From contig DSBB01000472.1 in NCBI GenBank assembly GCA_011046175.1, positions 1 through 7,245 on the forward strand: a stretch of DNA of 7,245 nucleotides. The letters run 5' to 3'. The position numbers and the translations under genes are program-made. The DNA comes from Candidatus Hydrogenedentota bacterium (GTDB lineage Bacteria; Hydrogenedentota; Hydrogenedentia; Hydrogenedentales; CAITNO01). Shown piece by piece: positions 4,751 to 7,245 of the stretch; positions within the stretch are counted from its first letter, which is position 1; every line of letters starts with the position of its first letter. A model generated the notes under the pieces. The model was not told the DNA's origin and ran no database searches. It worked only from the letters and a program-made list of their open reading frames with translations.

Positions 4751-7245
4751 CAGGCACTGAATTCCCCATGTCTTTCTGGGCATACAATGCGGCGCATTGT
4801 TCCCAATCAAGTCGCTTGATAGCCTTGTCCAGGGCAACGAATTCCTCCTCCACCACTTCAAACAGCGCCGACATTGCTTCCAGGGTTCCCGCTCGGGCCT
4901 GCATTTCGAGACGCAGCGCCGCTTCGGACAGACGTTCCCCGCCCACGGAGGCCGATGCCCCTTTGAGGGAGTGGGACAAACGCGCGATTTCCGGCAGGTC
5001 ATCCTTTTCCAAGGCAACACGAAGTTCTTCGATGCGGCGCGGCGTATGCTCGATCAGCACCGACGCTATGCGCTTGAATGTCGGCACCTTGCCGCCTGTT
5101 ATGAACAAGGCTTTCTGGATATTAAGCACCTGTTTCTCGCCGTCTTCTGCAACCGCTGGCGATGGTGGCGGGGGCGCTTCAGTTTCAGGCGCAGACTCTT
5201 TTCCGAACGCCATTTCCGGCGGCAGCCACTGCTGCAATACGCGCAGGATGGCGCCGGGATCAACAGGCTTGCTGATGTAGTCGTCCATGCCGGCGGCCAG
5301 GCAGCGCTCCCGATCTCCTTTCATGGCATGAGCGGTCATGGCGATAATCGGCGTGTGCGCGTCGTCGTCCTGAAGTTTTCGGATTTTCTCCGTCGCTTTG
5401 AAGCCGTCCATGCGCGGCATCTGGCAGTCCATGAAAATAATGTCGAAGGGGGCATGTCGGACACAGTCCACCGCTTCCGCCCCATCGTTGGCAAGGGTGA
5501 TGGTGCAGTCGAAGCCCTGCAGGATTTCCAGCGCCACTTGTTGGTTCACGGGATTGTCTTCAGCAACGAGAACCCGTGCGCCCAGCCGGAAAGAAGCCCC
5601 CTCCGGCCCGGCGGCCGATTCGCGGCTTTCGGCGATGGTGTGGCGGGTGACCAGTCCGACGGTTTCGCCGCTTAAGCGGGCCGCCCAAATGGTGGCCAGC
5701 GCGTCCATGAGTTCGCTTTGCCGGATGGGGCGCGTGAGATAGGCGGAGAAACCCAACTCGCTGAACCGCTGCGCATCGCCGCGCTGTCCCAGCGAGGTCA
5801 GCAGCACCAGCAGGGTGTCCTGCGTATACGGTTTTTCTTTTAAGATATGCGCGAGTGATTCTCCGCCAACGCCGGGCATCTGGTCGTCAATCAACGCGAT
5901 TTGATACGGGTCCTGTTCCTTGTGGGCGCTTTCGAGCAGTTTCAGGGCTTCGTGGGTTGTGCCGGCGGCATCGCAGCGCATGCCCCACGAGGCCAGTTGT
6001 TCCAAAAGCACTTGGCGGTTTACCACGCTGTGATCAATGATAAGGATGCGCACACCGGCAAGATTTTCCTTGGGCTGGGGCGCGGGGGGCGCGTGCTTGT
6101 CGAGCGGCAGGAAAAGGGTGAAATGGAAGCGCGAACCGACGCCCTCGCGACTTTGCACGCCGATGGCGCCGCCCATCAGTTCCACCAGTTGCTTGGAGAT
6201 GGCCAGTCCCAAGCCGGTGCCGCCATACTCGCGGCTGATCAGGGCGTCGGCCTGCGTGAATTTTGAGAAGATTTCCTCCAGTTTGTTTTCGGGCGCGCCG
6301 ATGCCCGTATCTTCGACTATTATCCGAATGGCGGCCGTGTCACTGGTGAGGCCGGTGCATTCCACATTGACAAATACATGGCCTTCGTTGGTGAACTTGA
6401 TGGCATTGGCTGTGAGGTTGGTGAGAATCTGACGAATGCGCCCTGCATCGCCGATCACGCGCCGGGGCACATCCGGCGCGAAGCGCAGAATCAGCGGAAG
6501 CCCTTTCTCTTCGGCGCGGGTCGAGAGCAGTTCCACCACATCTTCGCAGGCCATCTGCAGATCAAAGGGAATCGGCTCAATGACGAGTTGGCCGGCTTCC
6601 ACTTTTGAGTAATCCAGGATATCTCCGATGATTTTCAGCAGGGCGTGCCCGGAGCGTCGGATGGTTTCGGCGTATTTGTGCTGGGTTGAGGTCAGTTCCG
6701 TGTTCAACAGGAGTTCCGTCATACCGATGATGCCGTTCATCGGGGTGCGGATTTCATGACTCATGTTGGCCAGAAACTCGCCCTTGAAACGACTGCCTGC
6801 CTCCACCACGCGCATGGCGCGCTGCAATTCGCGCTCCGTTTTCTTGTGCTTGCGCACCTCTTCATGCAGGCTGGCGGTCGTGCGCCGGTGCTCCGCAATC
6901 TCCTGTTCGAGTTCATAGGTCCGGCGTTTCACCCGTTCCTCCAGTTGATCATGGGCTTCCTGGAGCGCGCGTTCGCGTTTTTCGATCTGCGCGAGTATTT
7001 CATTGAACTCATCCGCCAGGTTGCCGATCTCGTCCGAGGTGGTGCGCACAGCCCGGACCGAAAAGTCTTTTTCCTCTTTCACCACCTTTGCCAGCAGGGC
7101 CAGATGCGCGATGGGACCGGAGATGATATATTGCAGGCGGCGCGCGAGCAAAAATGAGACCAGTCCGCTCACGACAATGATGAACACGGCGCCGAATCCG
7201 TATGCCATGATGCGACGGCGCATGGGGGCCGCCTCGGCCTGAAGA
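4737..7245 (-). CDS. Hybrid sensor histidine kinase (TM-HAMP-HisKA-HATPase-REC-REC-Hpt), 5' end outside the window
   Basis: A tripartite phosphorelay kinase of BarA/TorS-like layout. The frame is open through 7245, so the N-terminal sensor part is missing. Residues below count from the internal Met at 7223, which is not the likely start. A membrane helix spans about 5-27, HAMP about 28-80 and a coiled coil about 80-145. HisKA carries MSHEIRTPMNG with the phosphorylated His156. HATPase has the N box Asn269/Asn273, DTGIG (305-309) and GGTGLGL (334-340). REC1 (about 391-512) keeps Asp397 and phosphoacceptor Asp446, but has His398 for the second acidic residue and Arg498 for the conserved Lys. 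REC2 (about 549-668) is canonical: Glu555/Asp556, Asp599, Thr630 and Lys652. A proline-rich linker (about 680-690) leads to Hpt with His751 in HSLKGAS. Phosphate should pass His156 to Asp599 to His751 to an unlinked response regulator. Residues before 7223 (LQAEAAP) continue in frame and resemble the end of an extracytoplasmic sensor domain. Confidence 0.95.
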   Translation of the reverse strand, partial: LQAEAAPMRRRIMAYGFGAVFIIVVSGLVSFLLARRLQYIISGPIAHLALLAKVVKEEKDFSVRAVRTTSDEIGNLADEFNEILAQIEKRERALQEAHDQLEERVKRRTYELEQEIAEHRRTTASLHEEVRKHKKTERELQRAMRVVEAGSRFKGEFLANMSHEIRTPMNGIIGMTELLLNTELTSTQHKYAETIRRSGHALLKIIGDILDYSKVEAGQLVIEPIPFDLQMACEDVVELLSTRAEEKGLPLILRFAPDVPRRVIGDAGRIRQILTNLTANAIKFTNEGHVFVNVECTGLTSDTAAIRIIVEDTGIGAPENKLEEIFSKFTQADALISREYGGTGLGLAISKQLVELMGGAIGVQSREGVGSRFHFTLFLPLDKHAPPAPQPKENLAGVRILIIDHSVVNRQVLLEQLASWGMRCDAAGTTHEALKLLESAHKEQDPYQIALIDDQMPGVGGESLAHILKEKPYTQDTLLVLLTSLGQRGDAQRFSELGFSAYLTRPIRQSELMDALATIWAARLSGETVGLVTRHTIAESRESAAGPEGASFRLGARVLVAEDNPVNQQVALEILQGFDCTITLANDGAEAVDCVRHAPFDIIFMDCQMPRMDGFKATEKIRKLQDDDAHTPIIAMTAHAMKGDRERCLAAGMDDYISKPVDPGAILRVLQQWLPPEMAFGKESAPETEAPPPPSPAVAEDGEKQVLNIQKALFITGGKVPTFKRIASVLIEHTPRRIEELRVALEKDDLPEIARLSHSLKGASASVGGERLSEAALRLEMQARAGTLEAMSALFEVVEEEFVALDKAIKRLDWEQCAALYAQKDMGNSVPAPAS

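Noticed and set aside
4797..5675. Plus-strand open frame (292 residues) opposite the kinase gene
   Set aside because: Antisense shadow of the Hpt and receiver coding sequence, rich in Arg, Phe and His.

Overview
The window reads as chromosomal DNA of a GC-rich bacterium (I judge roughly 58-60% GC by eye, not counted). It is densely packed with genes that have clear Shine-Dalgarno sites. The gene content (an FHA-GGDEF signalling protein, a multidomain hybrid histidine kinase, and acyl-CoA enzymes) suits an environmental heterotroph, but nothing here fixes the phylum. I see no tRNA, rRNA, CRISPR array, insertion sequence or phage gene.

Layout, left to right. Bases 1-368 (minus) hold the 5' part of a small membrane-protein gene that leaves the window. 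Its frame is broken at a run of seven C (minus strand) at 106-112. Bases 369-834 are non-coding as far as I can tell and hold a likely promoter for that gene. Bases 835-1779 (minus) encode an FHA-GGDEF protein with a degenerate active site, driven by a good extended -10 promoter at 1800-1828. Bases 1890-2930 (plus) encode a saccharopine-dehydrogenase-like NAD(P) reductase, divergent from the GGDEF gene. It converges on 2964-3731 (minus), a type-2 3-hydroxyacyl-CoA dehydrogenase of the SDR superfamily. Next come 3845-4690 (minus), a short class III CoA-transferase/racemase-like protein, and 4737 to beyond 7245 (minus), a hybrid sensor kinase with TM, HAMP, HisKA, HATPase, REC, REC and Hpt, whose N-terminus lies outside.

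How they work together. The kinase, CoA-transferase and dehydrogenase genes share a strand with gaps of 46 and 113 bases and could be one transcript. The CoA-transferase/racemase-like protein and the HSD10-type dehydrogenase both point to beta-oxidation, plausibly of 2-methyl-branched acyl-CoAs, and the divergent reductase family also includes lipid-linked enoyl reductases. The kinase has no response regulator partner in view.

I did not find a clearly new system. The points most worth a second look are the frameshift in the poly-C run, the degenerate GGDEF domain that keeps its c-di-GMP inhibitory site, the degenerate first receiver of the kinase, and the C-terminally short CoA-transferase.
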